The translations under genes were made by a program, and so were the position numbers. A DNA stretch of 64,000 nt from CAZIBG01 sp964536985 (GTDB lineage: Bacteria > Patescibacteriota > Saccharimonadia > Saccharimonadales > AWTP1-31): the NCBI GenBank assembly GCA_964536985.1, contig CAZIBG010000002.1:37138-101137 (forward strand). The letters run 5' to 3'. Positions 62,170 through 64,000 of the stretch are shown here, in pieces. Below the pieces are notes generated by a model that saw nothing but the letters and a program-made list of their open reading frames with translations, had not been told where the DNA came from and did not search any database. The first letter of the stretch is position 1. Each line of letters begins with the position of its first letter.

Positions 62170-63642
62170 TTACTTCTTGAATAGTTTGTACTTACGCGCC
62201 GTAACATAAATAATCATAGAGCTAAAAAGCGAAGCAGCAAGCACCACCAGAGGATTATTCTTGAGTAAGCCAAACCCGGTGTCAGGCACTCCCGGAACAA
62301 GCTTATTGCCTGCACCCGCCGCATTTCCAAAGGTGCTTTCAAAGGCCCCGGCATCAGTTGCTGCTCCTAGCGTACGCGTGTTGCCGCGTGCATCCGTTGC
62401 TAAACCAAGAACACTCGTGCCAGCATCGATTGCCGGTGATCCTTCTAAGATCGCCAGTGTAGGCACTGGACCACCGTTATCTTGCAAGACACCCAGGAAA
62501 GATGCTAACGTGGTCAGATTATGCTTATCGGTTGGCTTATTTAGTGTGCTGCCTAGACTACCATCGCTAGAGACATTACCACCAGTACTTGTGGTAGTAA
62601 AAGTCGGGGAGCCTTCCTCGTCATACTTGTAATAATTCCTGGAGATATTACCATCTCCAATAGCATATAGATCGTTCTAGGCCGTGTGGTTTATAGTATC
62701 TCCATCGCGCCCAACTTCAAAGATGGCGGTCGCATTGTTATCAGCAATGCTGCTACTGAAAGTATTGTTAATAGTAGTGTAGTTGAATACAGCCTGGCTA
62801 TCATTACTGCCCGGATCAACCATGATACCGATTGCGCCGTAACTATTGAACCCCGAACCGCTACCATATGCGGCCGTGCCGGCAATATCAGTAATGGTAC
62901 TATTTTTAACAGTAAGGTTAGAAGTAGGGGCCGCAGAACCTTCATAACTTAGCGCAATTCCTTGGGTCAAGTGGTCAATGGTTGTGTTCTCGATATTTAG
63001 ATCTAGCGAATCTGAGTTATTAAATCTAGCGACTACTCCCTGAGAGAATCCCGACCCACCCATGTTAAGCGTGCCATGAATATGACTATTAATAATGTCC
63101 GTGCGCTCAGATTCTGTAATCTCAATTCCAATCCAATCATACTCTGATGACTTTATCTCCATACCGGAAAACGTCATATGATCGACTTCGCCTACCTGTA
63201 CGCTATCGCTATCTGATACGGTAAAATCTTGTAGCGTAAAATTGCTCGTTAAATCACTGCCTCCGTAAAGATATAAGTCCCTACCGGTTACGGTTGTGGT
63301 GCCCTTGCCACGTCCGACAATTTTGACTGACTCCTGAATCAGGAATCCGCTACCGCTGCCCGTAATAGTGCCTGTCGGCAGATTGATGACGTCGTTACTG
63401 CCATAGGTACCTGTCTCGACACAGTCGGCATACGTACGTGTTCCGTTGTTTATGTTCTCTATAGCTTCGTCGAGCTGACAAATAGAGTCACTGGTAACAT
63501 CGCTTGTACCGGTGGCGACATTGATGGTTGCCGCATCCACTCGTGCCGGCCACAGTATAAATACAAGTGCAAATGCAAACAGGATAAAACGTAGCTCTTT
63601 TGGTACCTTGGCTACATCAAGCGAGATATTGGTCTTATTCAT
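62170..63642 (-). pseudogene. Secreted beta-helix protein with PDTG-TM tail, interrupted by one in-frame TAG
   Basis: Signal peptide (LRFILFAFALVFILWPARVDA), CSLREAI-like ICQLDEAIENINN, parallel beta-helix repeats rich in Asn/Thr/Ser, then TAG at 62679-62677. The same frame continues without any shift: NDLYAIGDGNISRNYYKYDE, LTTLASFLGVLQDNGGPVPT, GSPAIDAGTSVLG, DAGAFEST, and ends with VPGVPDTGFG, a TM helix and KKYKLFKK-like basic tail, an LPxTG-like wall anchor. A single C-to-T change (CAG to TAG) would explain it. AGGAGG precedes ATG 63642. Could be a pseudogene, readthrough, or base error. Confidence 0.8.
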
Positions 63643-63693
63643 GTAGCCTCCTGAATTGAGTATTAGTAATTTTAGCTATTAGCTTATGGCTAT

Positions 63694-63722
63694 ATAGTAC
63701 CTGCACCTCTGATTTTTGGCAA
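63694..63722 (-). promoter_or_regulatory. Promoter of the beta-helix protein gene
   Basis: TTGCCA (63722-63717), 17 bp, TACTAT (63699-63694) on the minus strand, then a leader of about 45 nt ending in AGGAGG before ATG 63642. Confidence 0.6.
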
Positions 63723-64000
63723 CCGAGCATGAGCCTTGGACGGAGACGAAACCCATCAACGAAAAGGCCCCATATACGTGGGGCTCTTTCGCTGGTGACC
63801 TCAAGGAGAATATCCCCTGCGGAGATGCGTCTACGAAACTTACTCGGAACAAGTTCCTGCGTGAGCTTCTTGTCTTCGAACTCGAGTTCGACTGCTCTTC
63901 GAGTATTAACCAAATTAAAACCCCCAGACATGCTGGGGGACTTAATTTGGTGAGCTCCGCGTCCCTGTCCTGGAACTCTTTATACCCAGATCTAATTAGC
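63723..64000. other. Hairpin-rich region at the right edge, no certain gene
   Basis: The leftward frame open here (63635-63931) starts inside a terminator-like hairpin and runs over the next gene's promoter, so I do not call it. The region holds a GCCCCA/TGGGGC hairpin near 63762-63779 with TTTT after it leftward, and a perfect 16-bp palindrome TCGAACTCGAGTTCGA (63876-63891). No tRNA found. Confidence 0.4.
63910..63950. terminator. Long bidirectional terminator-like hairpin
   Basis: CCAAATTAA-(2)-CCCCCAG-(5)-CTGGGGG-(2)-TTAATTTGG: 9 + 7 bp arms with one 2x2 mismatch. Leftward the G-run is followed by TTTTAATTT, a good terminator for a gene lying right of the window. Confidence 0.7.

Noticed and set aside
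63635..63931. 98-codon leftward open frame at the right end
   Set aside because: Its ATG lies in the loop/stem of a terminator-like hairpin, it has no ribosome site, and it reads through the promoter and SD of the next gene.
1..64000. Recoded UGA as in Gracilibacteria/Absconditabacteria
   Set aside because: Genes end normally at TGA (for example pcrA and the 1710-aa gene) and no in-frame TGA interrupts conserved domains.
1..64000. CRISPR arrays, insertion sequences, tRNA or rRNA genes
   Set aside because: No regularly spaced repeats, transposase motifs, or tRNA T-arm/acceptor patterns were found apart from tmRNA; gaps between genes are too short for rRNA.

Overview
The window looks like a chromosomal segment of a Patescibacteria/CPR bacterium, most likely Candidatus Saccharibacteria (TM7). 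The basis is gene content and style rather than a database match. Genes are tightly packed with 1-17 nt overlaps. A core set is present (uvrA, obg, ftsA, alaS, metG, ksgA, uvrD/pcrA, glycolytic tpi/pgk/pyk, tmRNA). Amino-acid biosynthesis is nearly absent, and there are many secreted or membrane proteins of unknown function. UGA is used as a stop. Many first genes of transcripts have a -10 box only 6-8 nt upstream of ATG, so they appear to be leaderless; Shine-Dalgarno sites are seen mainly inside operons. I found no tRNA, rRNA, CRISPR array, transposase or prophage.

Layout. 1-3.5 kb: 5' part of uvrA (leftward), divergent from an unknown gene, an orphan prephenate dehydratase and a small membrane protein. 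3.5-15.5 kb: a long leftward run, in transcription order alaS, ftsA, a large membrane protein, ruvX, mltG, a LysM-CHAP cell-wall protein, obg, class II photolyase and exonuclease I. 15.6-19.1 kb: an accessory block in which an identical 85-bp sequence occurs twice, each copy starting at the predicted transcription start of a leftward transcript. One copy precedes two small coupled genes. The other precedes three coupled genes: two paralogous two-TM proteins with a fixed C-x32-C pair, and a soluble 415-aa protein. This is the best candidate here for an undescribed system. 19.1-25.6 kb: a leftward metG-tatD-unknown-unknown-cysteine desulfurase-(AtpF-like)-(AtpH-like)-mnmA cluster, joining sulfur mobilisation to tRNA thiolation.

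25.7-30.5 kb: an orotate phosphoribosyltransferase-like gene, small proteins, a GH37 trehalase, a degenerate P-loop protein, a transglutaminase-like protein, an HNH endonuclease and tmRNA. 30.5-35.9 kb: a MarR-regulated DHA2 efflux pump and two tandem secreted DUF1996 proteins. 35.9-47.1 kb: ksgA, an Rpf-like murein hydrolase, NUDIX, uvrD/pcrA, tpiA, AlaX, pgk and pyk.

47.3-61.4 kb: a rightward surface-protein operon with a two-TM protein, two giant DUF2341/fibronectin-III-like paralogs (1398 and 1710 aa), a MacB-like ABC ATPase and permease, a lone CheY-like receiver and a secreted subtilase. 61.4-64 kb: a leftward glycosyltransferase and a secreted beta-helix-type protein with a PDTG-TM C-terminus, interrupted by one in-frame TAG, then a hairpin-rich region to the end of the window.
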